Positions 1-8,827 are shown, counted from the stretch's first letter. The stretch is 35,228 nucleotides of DNA from Candidatus Fimimorpha excrementavium (GCA_018710785.1 DVJD01000067.1:1-35228); one strand, 5' to 3'. Notes: generated by a model not told the origin, from the letters alone. Program-made: numbers and translations.

Positions 1-130
1 TGAAAAACGTAGCGGTACTAAGATTCTTCTGCGCTTCCGAGAAGCTGGAAGAATCAAGTACCGACGTTTTTCAAAGCTCGCCAGGGAACAGGTTCGCTTC
101 CTCCGGCCTGTGAATGGTTTCCGCAGACAA
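1..130. repeat. Palindromic repeat, right half, at window start
   Basis: Bases 1-73 form a stepped inverted repeat: TGAAAAACGT (1-10) pairs with ACGTTTTTCA (64-73), GGTACT with AGTACC, and ATTCTT with AAGAAT, around a small inner GCTTC/GAAGC hairpin. The following flank (to about 130) contains a stretch that reads GSLPPACE in one frame and is almost the reverse complement of the last 45 bases of the window. The same design (AAAACGT, GGTAC, inner hairpin) occurs at 28692-28765. The window therefore opens inside a dispersed repeat whose left half is cut off. Confidence 0.7.
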
Positions 131-185
131 AAGTCTTGGTGAGGAAACATTGAGATAAGAATAGAAATGGAAAAGGAGGCCGACT

Positions 186-1061
186 ATGACGCATACCACA
201 GACTACCGCGAACGCTACTCGGCCGGATGGAGCCAGGATTCCGTTCGGCTTTTCCACGTCGCATCCGCCTTTGCAAAATCGACGTATTTTTATGTGCAGG
301 AGTGCGGCTATTTTCAGACCGATGATACGTATTTTACGGAACGGGAAAATCTGAATTCCTATCTGCTGGTGTATACCCTTTCCGGAAGCGGAATTCTTCA
401 TTACCAGGGCAGAGAATTTTCTCTGGAGAAAGGGGATTGTTTTTACATCAACTGTATGGAAAAACACCTTTATTTCACCCGCCCCAAACACAGCTGGGAA
501 CTTTTGTGGATTCATTTTAACGGCCCGGTCGCCCTTGGCTTTTATGAAAAATTTGCAGAAAACGGATTCCAGACCATCCATGTGCAGGATGATTTTTTTA
601 TGGAACGTTCCTTTCGCCGGGTGATGGCCCTCAGCCAGCAATGCATGATTTCGTCCGAGCTTCTTGCCTCCAACGTCATCACATCCATTCTGACTGAGCT
701 GACCATCCAGTCCATGACAAACAATGCCACCCATCTGCTCCTTCCGGAGCCCATCAAACAGGTCATCATCGACATCGAGCACAATTTTAAGTCTGACCTG
801 TCTTTGCAGTCTCTGGCATCCCGGCATAATATCAGTAAGTTTCATCTTTCCAAGGAGTTCAAAAAATATACGGGCTGCACGGTGATGGAGTATATCATCG
901 CCAACCGACTGGCCTATGCGAAAGAACTGCTGAAATATTCTGATCTCTCCGTCAGCGAAATCACGGAGCGCATCGGCATGCACAACATCAGCCACTTCAT
1001 CCATCTATTTAAGACCCGCGAAGGCATGACCCCCCTGGCCTTTCGCCGCCAGTGGAAATGA
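186..1061 (+). CDS. AraC family transcriptional regulator (cupin sensor domain)
   Basis: A 291-residue one-component regulator. The N-terminal half (about 40-170) is an AraC-type cupin sugar-sensing fold, with GSGILHYQGREF and a GDCFYINCMEKH segment. The C-terminal 100 residues hold two helix-turn-helix units of the AraC/XylS type, including SLQSLASRHNISKFHLSKEF and a second unit ending in GMTPLAFRRQWK. The start is fixed by AGGAGG six bases upstream. It converges on the fucosidase gene with a three-base gap. By family knowledge it should activate sugar-use genes, most simply the adjacent fucosidase and glycosidase. The ligand is unknown. Confidence 0.93.
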   Translation: MTHTTDYRERYSAGWSQDSVRLFHVASAFAKSTYFYVQECGYFQTDDTYFTERENLNSYLLVYTLSGSGILHYQGREFSLEKGDCFYINCMEKHLYFTRPKHSWELLWIHFNGPVALGFYEKFAENGFQTIHVQDDFFMERSFRRVMALSQQCMISSELLASNVITSILTELTIQSMTNNATHLLLPEPIKQVIIDIEHNFKSDLSLQSLASRHNISKFHLSKEFKKYTGCTVMEYIIANRLAYAKELLKYSDLSVSEITERIGMHNISHFIHLFKTREGMTPLAFRRQWK

Positions 1062-1064
1062 GGC

Positions 1065-2996
1065 TTATCCCTCCTGTGTGCCGGTATCGGTTTTATCCTC
1101 TTCCCGCTCAAACTGCGGCCGGATTTCCCCGTCCGTTTCCTCCAGCGGCATCAGTTTGACCCCATACAGCCGGACACTGCCTCTGGCCCCGTTTCCCAGA
1201 TGGATCCGAATTTCATCCCTCCCTCGGAAACGGGTTCCAAGCAACACTTCCATCGTTTCTTCCTGAATCCCGCTTTTGGGCAGAATCAGAAACTCTCCGG
1301 TTTTCGCGCCGGTCTGTACCACGAGAACCTCATCTTCTCCCATCCGGCTATTGGAAGGATCGCAGGCATAGCGAACCGTCAGCCGGAACCGCTGGGGTTT
1401 TGGCACACGCACCTGCCAGATGACGGACTGGGCGGAGGAAGTGAAGCCGTCCACATAGTCGTTTCCCTTTTTTCCGTCCCCGAAGGTCAGCGTATTGGAC
1501 AGGAAGGAGGCGTCAAAGGCATGCAGGGTGGTTTCGGCCATGCCATCCACCAGTCGGCTGCGGTCCGTCTTCCATGCGCCGTCCACCTCGGCGCAGATCA
1601 CCAGATCCGGCGTCTCACAGGCATCCGCTTCCTTTGGCAGATACAACAGCGTATCCAGATAATTCAAACGTTGGATCCGGATTTTGGCTGCCGCCAGACG
1701 GGAATCCAGGAAATGGGCCGAGACAACCGCATTTAACAGGCCGGACAGCAGGATGGGCTGTCCTTTTTTCCGCTGAAAAATATGCAGATACAGATGGTTT
1801 CCCTTCTTCGTCGTCTCCCCAAAGGTCTGTACCGGAAGCGGGGTACGCTCTGTACCGTAAATACTTTCCCCGTTTTCCTGCATCCACGCGCCGATGGTTC
1901 GAAAGATGGCTTCATCCGGCCCGTCCACCGTCCCGTCGGCCTTCGGCCCCATATTCATCAGCAGATTTCCGCCCCTGGCCGCCGCCTTGGCCAAAAGCCG
2001 GATGAAAAACCCGGCGCTTTTATGGCTTTTATCAAAGCAGCTGTACCCGTAGCTTTCGTTGGTTGTGGGGATCGCCTCCCAGTCTTCGGAAACCGGATAA
2101 AATTCCTTTGGCCGGTCAGCCGTATTCCGGTAATCGCCCAGGGTTGGAAAGGCCGGATTGGCCACCAGCCGTCCATTGACCACCACATGGGGATCGGCCT
2201 TTCGGATCTCCCTTAAAATATTCAGATTTTCCGAAAGCGGAAGTTTGTGGGGCGTATCAAACCACAAAAGGTCCGGATGGTACCGCTCGATCAGCTCCAA
2301 AATCTGCGGGATGGATTTTTTCCTCACATACCCTTCATGAACCCGCGGGATAAGCTCCGGATGTTCTTCAAACCACAACCCCCGTTCTCCCTCATACAGG
2401 TGCCGATCGCCCCCGCCGTTTTCATATTCCCAGTCATTTCCCGGGCCGTCCTTTTCTCCCCAATCAAACGCATGGGAATAATAGACGCCAAAATACAGCC
2501 CTTCTTTCCTGCAGGCAGCTGCCAGCTCTCCGATGGGGTCATGGGTTTTGCCAAAGGGCGTCAGGGTGATGTTATAGGGGCTGACGCGAGAGGGATACAT
2601 GGCCAGTCCGTCATGGTGTTTCGCCGTCACCACCAGATAGCGCATGCCCGCATCTTTCGCCAGACGAACCCAGGTTTCCGCGCAAAAATCTTCCGCCCGA
2701 AAACAGTCAATAAATTTCTCCCGGTATACCTTCTGCGTAATCTTCATGGCCCGCTGGATATGTTCCCCATAAACACAGGTTTTCCCTTCCCACATGCCGC
2801 CGTAAATGGAATACACACCCCAATGGATAAAGCATCCGAATTTTGCCTCCTTCCACCACCGGATGCGCGCCTCCCGGTTTTTCAAATCCTCTGCCCACCA
2901 GCCTTCCATGGCCTCCTGCAGCGCCTCCTCCTGCTGCCGGTCAAATTCCTCCTGCTTCTGCCTCAGCAAAACCGGATCCGTGATCACTTCTGTCAT
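1065..2996 (-). CDS. GH29 alpha-L-fucosidase, cytoplasmic
   Basis: A 643-residue glycoside hydrolase family 29 enzyme that removes alpha-linked L-fucose from glycans. Visible family landmarks are FIHWGVYSI (56-64), KHHDG (126-130), the nucleophile segment LLWFDTPHK with Asp247, and GGNLLMNMGPKADG near 350. After about residue 490 there is a beta-rich tail that resembles a carbohydrate-binding sandwich. The N-terminus is charged and has no signal peptide, so the enzyme should act in the cytoplasm on imported oligosaccharides. The start has AAGGAGGAG nine bases upstream. The neighbouring glycosidase (3185-4216) lies upstream on the same strand, with a 188-base gap that holds a repeat. The family is certain; linkage specificity cannot be read from sequence. 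Confidence 0.95.
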   Translation of the reverse strand: MTEVITDPVLLRQKQEEFDRQQEEALQEAMEGWWAEDLKNREARIRWWKEAKFGCFIHWGVYSIYGGMWEGKTCVYGEHIQRAMKITQKVYREKFIDCFRAEDFCAETWVRLAKDAGMRYLVVTAKHHDGLAMYPSRVSPYNITLTPFGKTHDPIGELAAACRKEGLYFGVYYSHAFDWGEKDGPGNDWEYENGGGDRHLYEGERGLWFEEHPELIPRVHEGYVRKKSIPQILELIERYHPDLLWFDTPHKLPLSENLNILREIRKADPHVVVNGRLVANPAFPTLGDYRNTADRPKEFYPVSEDWEAIPTTNESYGYSCFDKSHKSAGFFIRLLAKAAARGGNLLMNMGPKADGTVDGPDEAIFRTIGAWMQENGESIYGTERTPLPVQTFGETTKKGNHLYLHIFQRKKGQPILLSGLLNAVVSAHFLDSRLAAAKIRIQRLNYLDTLLYLPKEADACETPDLVICAEVDGAWKTDRSRLVDGMAETTLHAFDASFLSNTLTFGDGKKGNDYVDGFTSSAQSVIWQVRVPKPQRFRLTVRYACDPSNSRMGEDEVLVVQTGAKTGEFLILPKSGIQEETMEVLLGTRFRGRDEIRIHLGNGARGSVRLYGVKLMPLEETDGEIRPQFEREEDKTDTGTQEG

Positions 2997-3031
2997 ACCA
3001 TCTCCTCCTTCCCGCTTCTCTGCGAATAAAC

Positions 3032-3164
3032 AATTGCAAAACTCTCAAATCCTTGCCAACTCTAACTTCTTGATCTCCTCTATCCCCATAAATTCTACGA
3101 TTTCTTTGGAACACTCACAGGCCGACAGGAAAACGTTTCGTTCCCTTCGGCCGTCCGGGTATCC
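3032..3164. repeat. Dispersed repeat with short palindromic tip
   Basis: This stretch matches the end of the window in order. AATTGCAAAACTCTCAAA (3032-3049) matches 35100-35117 with one mismatch, and the TTCTTTGGAACACTCACAGGC region (about 3102-3124) matches about 35182-35203. It then turns into an imperfect hairpin in which GGCCG at 3120-3124 pairs with CGGCC at 3148-3152. The 17 bases CGGCCGTCCGGGTATCC at 3148-3164 recur exactly at 4280-4296. It lies just upstream of the fucosidase start, as the window-end copy lies just upstream of the methyltransferase remnant. Confidence 0.65.
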
Positions 3165-3184
3165 AATCAAACGTCAGTCCTCTC

Positions 3185-4216
3185 TTAATCCTTCCTCAGC
3201 GGAATCACCATATTCCAAGTATTTTTCGCATCCGCGAACCCATTGGTTCCATCGGATGTGGCAAAAAACAAATAGGCCGGTTTTCCGTCCTCAAACAAAA
3301 TATGGGGCCGCTCCATATTTCCCATGACCTCCGTTTTTCCGTCATCCCACAAAACCGTCCGGGAATAGGCCAGCTCTCCCTGTTTCATCTCCCACTTTTT
3401 TCCATCCTTCGATACCGCGTGGACGCCGCCGAACCGCTCTTTGCAAATGGTTCCATGCATATCTTTGGCGATCATTTCATACCCATGTTCCGTCTTCCAG
3501 ATAAACGGATCTTCAATCTCAATGGAATCCTCAAACAGTCTCTCCTCCGAGCGCTGATACGGCCCCTCCGGCTGATCTGCAAAGGCTGCGCCGATGGTCA
3601 TGGCTCCATGGAGGAATCCCTGATACGGCGGATTTTTATACGCTCTGGCTTTATAAACCAAAACCACGGACCCGTCCTCATTCAGACACGGAGCCGGGTT
3701 GGACGTGAGAAAATTGTCAAAATGATCCGGTCTTGTGGGCAGAATGGGGGCGTCCAGCCGCTTCCATGGACCAAAGACACTCTTCGACGTGGCGATCCCG
3801 ATCCTCTTATTGGCCCGCGCCACAATCACCCGGGGATCATTCAGATCCAGCACATCCCCCTGCGGAATGTCTTCAAACGGATGGGTGGAGCCGGTATAAA
3901 ACAGGATATACGTATCCCCTCTCTTTACTATCCTCGGATTATGGGTCATCCTTCCGTCCCAATACTGGGGCCCCCTGGCCGGAAGCACCACTTCCTCAAA
4001 CCGATACGGCCCGCAGGGCGTATCACTGGACGCCCTCACAATCTCCGACAAAAGCATCCACCCGGGATGCATGGGCTGCGTCTTCGGCCACCGGGACGCA
4101 AACATATGATACCGCCCATCTTCCCCCTTTATCACCGAACCGCACCATACCCAGTACCCCTCCATGGCAAATCCTCCGCCTCTCACTGCAGGCAGCATTC
4201 TCTCTCTAAAATCCAT
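3185..4216 (-). CDS. Five-bladed beta-propeller glycoside hydrolase (GH43/GH117-like)
   Basis: A 343-residue protein with the look of a five-bladed beta-propeller glycosidase of the GH43/GH32/GH117 superfamily. Evidence is the succession of blades with substrate-facing motifs such as WCGSVIKGEDGRYHMFASRW (26-45), THNPRIVKRGDTYILFYTGS, FLTSNPAPCLNEDGSVVLVY and IEDPFIWKTEHGYEMIAKD. Acidic residues at comparable blade positions are likely catalytic. There is no signal peptide, so it should be cytoplasmic. The start has AGGAGGAT about eight bases upstream. It lies upstream of the fucosidase on the same strand and diverges from the sensor AraC gene at 4400. It probably trims another linkage of the same glycan. 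The exact family and substrate are uncertain. Confidence 0.8.
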   Translation of the reverse strand: MDFRERMLPAVRGGGFAMEGYWVWCGSVIKGEDGRYHMFASRWPKTQPMHPGWMLLSEIVRASSDTPCGPYRFEEVVLPARGPQYWDGRMTHNPRIVKRGDTYILFYTGSTHPFEDIPQGDVLDLNDPRVIVARANKRIGIATSKSVFGPWKRLDAPILPTRPDHFDNFLTSNPAPCLNEDGSVVLVYKARAYKNPPYQGFLHGAMTIGAAFADQPEGPYQRSEERLFEDSIEIEDPFIWKTEHGYEMIAKDMHGTICKERFGGVHAVSKDGKKWEMKQGELAYSRTVLWDDGKTEVMGNMERPHILFEDGKPAYLFFATSDGTNGFADAKNTWNMVIPLRKD

Positions 4217-4279
4217 TCCAATATCCTCCTTTTTTCAATTTTGCAATCACGAAGCCAGATTCCTGTCAACAAATTCCTG

Positions 4280-4296
4280 CGGCCGTCCGGGTATCC
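4280..4296. repeat. 17-base exact copy of repeat flank
   Basis: CGGCCGTCCGGGTATCC is identical to 3148-3164, so the glycosidase gene is bracketed by two copies of this repeat-family flank in direct orientation. This copy lacks the rest of the palindrome. Confidence 0.6.
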
Positions 4297-4336
4297 TTCT
4301 TCCACCGCTTCATACCTTCTCCCTTTCATTCTCCCC

Positions 4337-4365
4337 TTGACAATCTCCGCATTCTGATCGAAAAT
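4337..4365 (+). promoter_or_regulatory. Candidate promoter of the sensor AraC gene
   Basis: A perfect TTGACA (4337-4342), a 17-base spacer and GAAAAT (4360-4365, four of six to consensus) lie about 35 bases before the ATG at 4400. This is read from sequence only. Confidence 0.45.
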
Positions 4366-4399
4366 ATTCCTAAACCATTCTTTCCTTCGGGGGTGACAA

Positions 4400-6697
4400 A
4401 TGAAACCATTCATCCAATCAGCCAAAACATATTTTCGCAAGCGGCAGTTTTACTACCGCCTGCTCATGCCATATCTGATCCTGACCATCCTGGCTGTCAT
4501 TGTAACAGGAATATTGGGTCTGTGGATCATCGGAAGCCGTTACAACAGCAAGATCATCGATGCCGACAGAAAAAATCTGCAGAACATCCAGACCTATACC
4601 GATGAGACCCTTTACAACAGTCTCCTGAATATCCTCCATGATACGTTCCTTCTGAATCCAACCGCCTCATCCGACGGTTTTTCTTTGGACTCCTTTTTTT
4701 CCGGCACAGAGACGACTCTGCTGGAAGATACCCGTTATCTGTCCTATCTGAATACACTCCTGACCCGAAATCCGTTCATCGATTCCATCACCATCTATCA
4801 GAACGGGCAGAATTTTGCCATCAGTACGGATTACGGCGTCACCCATCACCCGGATACCTCCGCAGCGTTCCAGAGCCGGGTACCGTTTCATATGTACAAA
4901 AAGCTGGCTGAATCTTCTGAAAAACTGATCTTTTCCCCACTTTCTTCTTCCAATACCATGGTTCTTCTCCGCTCCGTTCCTCTGTACTCTTCTCTGTCCG
5001 ACGGACAGGGATTCATCGCCATTTCCATCGATACCTCCGCATTTCTGGCACAGATCCTGGAGCGCTATCCCGTAAACGGAGGTCTGATGATTTACAATCC
5101 GGACCATCAGCTTCTGCTTTCCGTACTGCCCGATGCCAGTACAAACCCGGATGTATTTTTGGATGATATCCGTGATGCGCTGTCTCAAAATCATACTTCC
5201 CTGCGTTCTGAGCAGACCAAATACAGCCTGTCCTTCTCGGAATCTTCCGATTCCGGATGGATTTATGTATCCGCTGTCCCCTGGGATCAGCTGACACAGG
5301 AAAGCATGACCACGTTCCAGATCATGGGACTTTCCATCCTGGCCACCGTCGCGCTTTCCCTTTTCATTGTTCACCGCATCACTGCCCGCATCTATCATCC
5401 GCTGAACACCCTCCGGCAGAAGGTGGCCAGGGAAAATAATGATCCCCATGTCCTGGCTTCCATACAGAACACACTCGTCTATCTGGAAAATCAGATGGAT
5501 GATATGAAGCATACGCTTGACCAAAATAAGGATTTGTTCTTGTATAAGACCATGATGGATCTGCTTTACAGCCGCCAGATCGATGAGCAAGACATCCGCA
5601 AGCGCCTGGCCATGTGTCAGAGCCCCTTCTCCTCTCCTCATTTTCTCATCATAATCATTGCCTTTGATCACGATGTGTTCGATTCGCTGGAACCGGAGCA
5701 GCGCGAATACATCGCCGTCCAGGCCCAGAATATCCTGGAGCAGAACCTGAATCAGACCATGATCCACATGACCCAGTCCTATCCTGAGAGTCGGCTTGTC
5801 ACCATCCTGAATCTGGATGAACTCCAGTATCACGCCTTTCTGGAGACACAGCAAAACCTGCTGAACGAAATCATGGAAAAGATCCCCGTCCGGGTCAATC
5901 TGGCCTTCTCTCCTCTGCTGTCTGCTCTTTCCCAGATCGGAAGAACGTATCCTTCGGTCTGCGATTATCTGAAGTATACCTTTCTCTATGGCAGCGGCAA
6001 CATCTTTTCTCCGGAGCTGTACGCCTCCTTTGAGTCCACCGCGTTTTCTCCGACGCCGAAGGACTATGCGGAGCTGGAGACCGGCATCCGCACCGGACAG
6101 TTTGAGGCTGTGACGGAACTTCTCACTCAGCAGAAAGCATCCATCCTCGCCCAGCGGCCATCCTACGCCTCTGTGAATTCCTATCTGACTCAGCTGTACA
6201 GCATCACCTTCCGCATAGGAAATGAACAGTCCGTCTTTGCCGATAAAACCAAAAAGCAGGAGGCCTTGACTGCATTCCAGAATGCGTCCACCTTTCTGCA
6301 GGCCATGGACAGCATCCAGCACATCCTTTCCATGTATCAGGAAGTCTATGACAGCAAAAATCACTCCTTTGATTCCAAGCTGGCTGCTTCCGTGATCGAA
6401 TACATCCGTGCCAACTGGCAGGAGGATCTGACGCTGACCTCGTTATCCGATCGGTTTTCCATCAGCAGCAGCCATTTGAGCCGTCTGTTTAAACAGGTCA
6501 CCGGCGAAAATCTGTCGGTCTTCGTGATTCAGTTCAAACTGGAAAAAGCAGCCGAACTTCTTATAACCCGAAGCGATCTGTCGGTCAAAAATATCGGAGA
6601 ACTGCTTGGGTATTATTCTTCTGCTTACTTTACCAGACTGTTCAAGGAGCACTATGGCGTCACTCCCAGCCAATACCGCAGACAGCACCTGTTGTGA
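4400..6697 (+). CDS. Membrane-anchored AraC family regulator with extracytoplasmic sensor
   Basis: A 765-residue regulator of the large AraC type common beside sugar ABC transporters in Lachnospiraceae and Paenibacillaceae. A first membrane helix (about 21-45) and a second (about 304-326) bracket an extracellular domain of roughly 250 residues that looks Cache-like. After a HAMP-like stretch and a cytoplasmic linker, the last 100 residues form an AraC/XylS DNA-binding domain, with LTLTSLSDRFSISSSHLSRL and GVTPSQYRRQHLL at the end. The start codon follows GGGGGTGA closely. The gene faces the two binding-protein genes convergently and is the obvious candidate to control them in response to extracellular sugar. 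The family is well supported; the target genes are inferred. Confidence 0.92.
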   Translation: MKPFIQSAKTYFRKRQFYYRLLMPYLILTILAVIVTGILGLWIIGSRYNSKIIDADRKNLQNIQTYTDETLYNSLLNILHDTFLLNPTASSDGFSLDSFFSGTETTLLEDTRYLSYLNTLLTRNPFIDSITIYQNGQNFAISTDYGVTHHPDTSAAFQSRVPFHMYKKLAESSEKLIFSPLSSSNTMVLLRSVPLYSSLSDGQGFIAISIDTSAFLAQILERYPVNGGLMIYNPDHQLLLSVLPDASTNPDVFLDDIRDALSQNHTSLRSEQTKYSLSFSESSDSGWIYVSAVPWDQLTQESMTTFQIMGLSILATVALSLFIVHRITARIYHPLNTLRQKVARENNDPHVLASIQNTLVYLENQMDDMKHTLDQNKDLFLYKTMMDLLYSRQIDEQDIRKRLAMCQSPFSSPHFLIIIIAFDHDVFDSLEPEQREYIAVQAQNILEQNLNQTMIHMTQSYPESRLVTILNLDELQYHAFLETQQNLLNEIMEKIPVRVNLAFSPLLSALSQIGRTYPSVCDYLKYTFLYGSGNIFSPELYASFESTAFSPTPKDYAELETGIRTGQFEAVTELLTQQKASILAQRPSYASVNSYLTQLYSITFRIGNEQSVFADKTKKQEALTAFQNASTFLQAMDSIQHILSMYQEVYDSKNHSFDSKLAASVIEYIRANWQEDLTLTSLSDRFSISSSHLSRLFKQVTGENLSVFVIQFKLEKAAELLITRSDLSVKNIGELLGYYSSAYFTRLFKEHYGVTPSQYRRQHLL

Positions 6698-6720
6698 CAG
6701 GTGCTGTCCGGGTTTTCTCT
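6682..6720 (+). terminator. Rho-independent terminator containing the AraC stop codon
   Basis: ACAGCACCTG (6682-6691) and CAGGTGCTGT (6698-6707) form a perfect ten-base stem with a six-base loop, followed by a T-rich stretch (GGTTTTCTCTATTCTTTT). The TGA stop of the AraC gene (6695-6697) lies in the loop, so the last four sense codons are in the stem. Confidence 0.8.
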
Positions 6721-6754
6721 ATTCTTTTATTTCTGATCGATACCCGCTTCTTAA

Positions 6755-8593
6755 TTATTCTTTTGTGCGGTCATAGGCAGCCTGTGCGGCTTCCAGCCAC
6801 TGCGGAAGACCAAGGCTGTTCATCTCTTCCTGATAGCTCTCCCATCCGGTTTCAACATCACGGTTTCCGGTGATGAACTCTGCCATCGTCGTATCCACAA
6901 AGTCACTGACATTGGCTACAATCTGAGAAATCTGTTCTGCTTCATCCAGCGTGTAGTGGAGCAGCGGAAGAACTTTCTCCGGATATTTGTCCCCGTAAAG
7001 CTCCACATTGATACCCGTCAAAGGCGCGCTCTTGGAGTCTGAATCATATGAACTTCCGGCATTCGTATTCGTGTTGCTGTCAGCGATGGATTCATATCCC
7101 GGGTTCATATTGTGCCAGAACTGGCTGGACGGCTCAGACCAAATGTTGGTAAGGGATACCAGCGTGATTTCATCTGCCAGTCCGCCTTCAATGTAGCCAT
7201 TGGTATAGTCCTTGCATACTTCCGGATCGGAAGTCCAGTCGACGTTTTCCTGTCCCCATCTTCCTGTTCTGGACATGACATGTTTGTAGAAATAATCGCC
7301 GAGACGGAATGCCAGTTCCGGATTTTTACAGTTTGAAGTAATGTAGAAAATCGGGGTTGCAGTGGGTTCTTCATATGGAGTATAGCAGACACCTTCCGGG
7401 CCGGTAAACGGAGGAATCATTTCCAGCTCCAGGAAGTTTGCGTTATTATCCGCATCCGTCCAGTTGGAGAAGCTTCCTGCTGTCGTCAGGCCGACGATAT
7501 TTATCTCATTATTCAGTGTCGCCTTAAACTGCGTATCATCATTGGTAAACATCCCCTGATCGATCAGCCCTTCTTCATAGAGGGAATTCAGGTACCGCAG
7601 TCCCTCTCTCCACTCATCGGTCATAAACGGGGCGATGACGTTTTCTCCTGTCTCATCCAGGGAAAGGCCGCCGTTCTGCGTACCTCCATTGTAGAATATG
7701 AACGAATTCATCAGCGCATCGATGGTATTCTGTCCGTATCCGCCGTCAAATTCTCCGTAAACGCCGATTTCGTCTGCCACGCCGTTGCCATTGGGATCTT
7801 CTGTGACGAATGCCTTCAGCACTTCTTTCAGTTCATCCGTTGTAGTAGGTACCTCCAATCCCAGCGTATCCAGCCAGGCCTGATTGATATAGTAACGATT
7901 CGGCGTCATATTCCAAAGGGCAATGCTGAAATATGGAAGTGTGTAGATATTGCCGTCGGCGGATGTGATATCCTGATACATATGTTCCCGGTCTTCATCC
8001 GGAATCTGCGAAAAATATTTTGCGGTTTCCGGATTGTCAATATACTCATTCAACGGAATAAAGATACCGTTGCTTCCGTAATACAGAATCGTCTCCGGCG
8101 TCAGGGACGATGTGATGATAATATCCGGAAGCGTATCCGGCGTCGTCACCATCAGGGACAGCTTGGAATTGATGTCATCTCCTGTAGTCGGAAGTTCATA
8201 GAATTCCAGGTTTATATTCAATTCCTCTTCCAGCTTTTTCGTCAGGTAATTATCCTTATAATCCGTGACGGTACTCTGTGCCGGAATCGCGATGGTAAGT
8301 GTTTCTCCGTTTCCGATTTTGTCGCTCTCATCATAAACATCAATGCTTCCGTTTACAAACACATCACCGCTGCTGATGGTCTCCGCCGTCTCCTCTGCCG
8401 TTTCCTTTTCTGTCTCTGCTTCTGCCTCGGTTTCCTTCTTTGTGGCTGCTTCGGTTTCTTTTTCGGTCTGTCCTTCTGTGGCTGACGCGTTGGTGGGGGC
8501 GGTCGTTTCCGCTGCGTCTCCGCATCCGGTGAACGCCAGGGACGCTGCCATGACAGAGGTCAGCAAAGCTGCCGTAATTTGTTTTTTCCTCAT
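6755..8593 (-). CDS. Extracellular solute-binding lipoprotein (sugar ABC transporter), copy 1
   Basis: A 612-residue lipoprotein binding subunit for a carbohydrate ABC importer. The signal peptide ends in the lipobox LAFTGC, with Cys24 as the predicted lipidated residue. A Glu/Thr-rich spacer (about 27-75) follows, then a long solute-binding fold, with EEELNINLEFYELP, IFIPLNEYIDNPET and DPNGNGVADEIGVYGEF. The start at 8593 is chosen over an ATG 36 bases upstream because AAGGAGGA sits eight bases before it and the signal peptide begins there. It is clearly paralogous to the next gene upstream (8828-10570), and no permease gene lies beside either. It should capture oligosaccharides for permeases encoded elsewhere. 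The ligand is unknown. Confidence 0.93.
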   Translation of the reverse strand: MRKKQITAALLTSVMAASLAFTGCGDAAETTAPTNASATEGQTEKETEAATKKETEAEAETEKETAEETAETISSGDVFVNGSIDVYDESDKIGNGETLTIAIPAQSTVTDYKDNYLTKKLEEELNINLEFYELPTTGDDINSKLSLMVTTPDTLPDIIITSSLTPETILYYGSNGIFIPLNEYIDNPETAKYFSQIPDEDREHMYQDITSADGNIYTLPYFSIALWNMTPNRYYINQAWLDTLGLEVPTTTDELKEVLKAFVTEDPNGNGVADEIGVYGEFDGGYGQNTIDALMNSFIFYNGGTQNGGLSLDETGENVIAPFMTDEWREGLRYLNSLYEEGLIDQGMFTNDDTQFKATLNNEINIVGLTTAGSFSNWTDADNNANFLELEMIPPFTGPEGVCYTPYEEPTATPIFYITSNCKNPELAFRLGDYFYKHVMSRTGRWGQENVDWTSDPEVCKDYTNGYIEGGLADEITLVSLTNIWSEPSSQFWHNMNPGYESIADSNTNTNAGSSYDSDSKSAPLTGINVELYGDKYPEKVLPLLHYTLDEAEQISQIVANVSDFVDTTMAEFITGNRDVETGWESYQEEMNSLGLPQWLEAAQAAYDRTKE

Positions 8594-8627
8594 AGGAAAA
8601 TCCTCCTTCTCTTTTTTTGATAGGTTC

Positions 8628-8656
8628 ATCTTACAGCAGCCGGAACCGATTCACAA
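8628..8656 (-). promoter_or_regulatory. Candidate promoter of binding-protein gene 1
   Basis: On the minus strand, TTGTGA (8656-8651), a 17-base spacer and TAAGAT (8633-8628) lie about 35 bases upstream of the start at 8593. The -35 is poor, as expected for an activator-dependent promoter. Confidence 0.45.
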
Positions 8657-8666
8657 TCACCAAAAA

Positions 8667-8691
8667 TTTGCTATTTCCAGCGTTATTTTGC
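8667..8691 (-). promoter_or_regulatory. Candidate AraC-type operator, 20-base spaced direct repeat
   Basis: TTTGC occurs at 8667-8671 and again at 8687-8691, 20 bases apart, just upstream of the candidate -35. AraC/XylS activators typically bind two direct half-sites about two helical turns apart next to the -35. A longer pair, TCTCTCAAAT at 8778-8787 and 8798-8807, also has a 20-base period. Which regulator binds is not shown. Confidence 0.35.
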
Positions 8692-8827
8692 AGGACTCCC
8701 ATTTTGGTCCCCCATTCCCAATCCGCAGTTTTTTTGTTTTTTTCGCAGATGATTTGATTTCATCCTCCTGTTTTTTGTCTCTCAAATTCCGAAAGCATCT
8801 CTCAAATAGCAGAACTTTATCCTTTTT

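Noticed and set aside
4667-6364. 565-codon open frame on the minus strand
   Set aside because: It lies entirely opposite the AraC-family gene at 4400-6697, which has domains, a start signal and a terminator. The minus-strand frame has no recognisable motif.
8388-8515. Repetitive Glu/Thr codons suggesting a tandem repeat
   Set aside because: They encode the flexible acidic spacer after the lipobox of binding protein 1, which is normal for surface lipoproteins in these bacteria.
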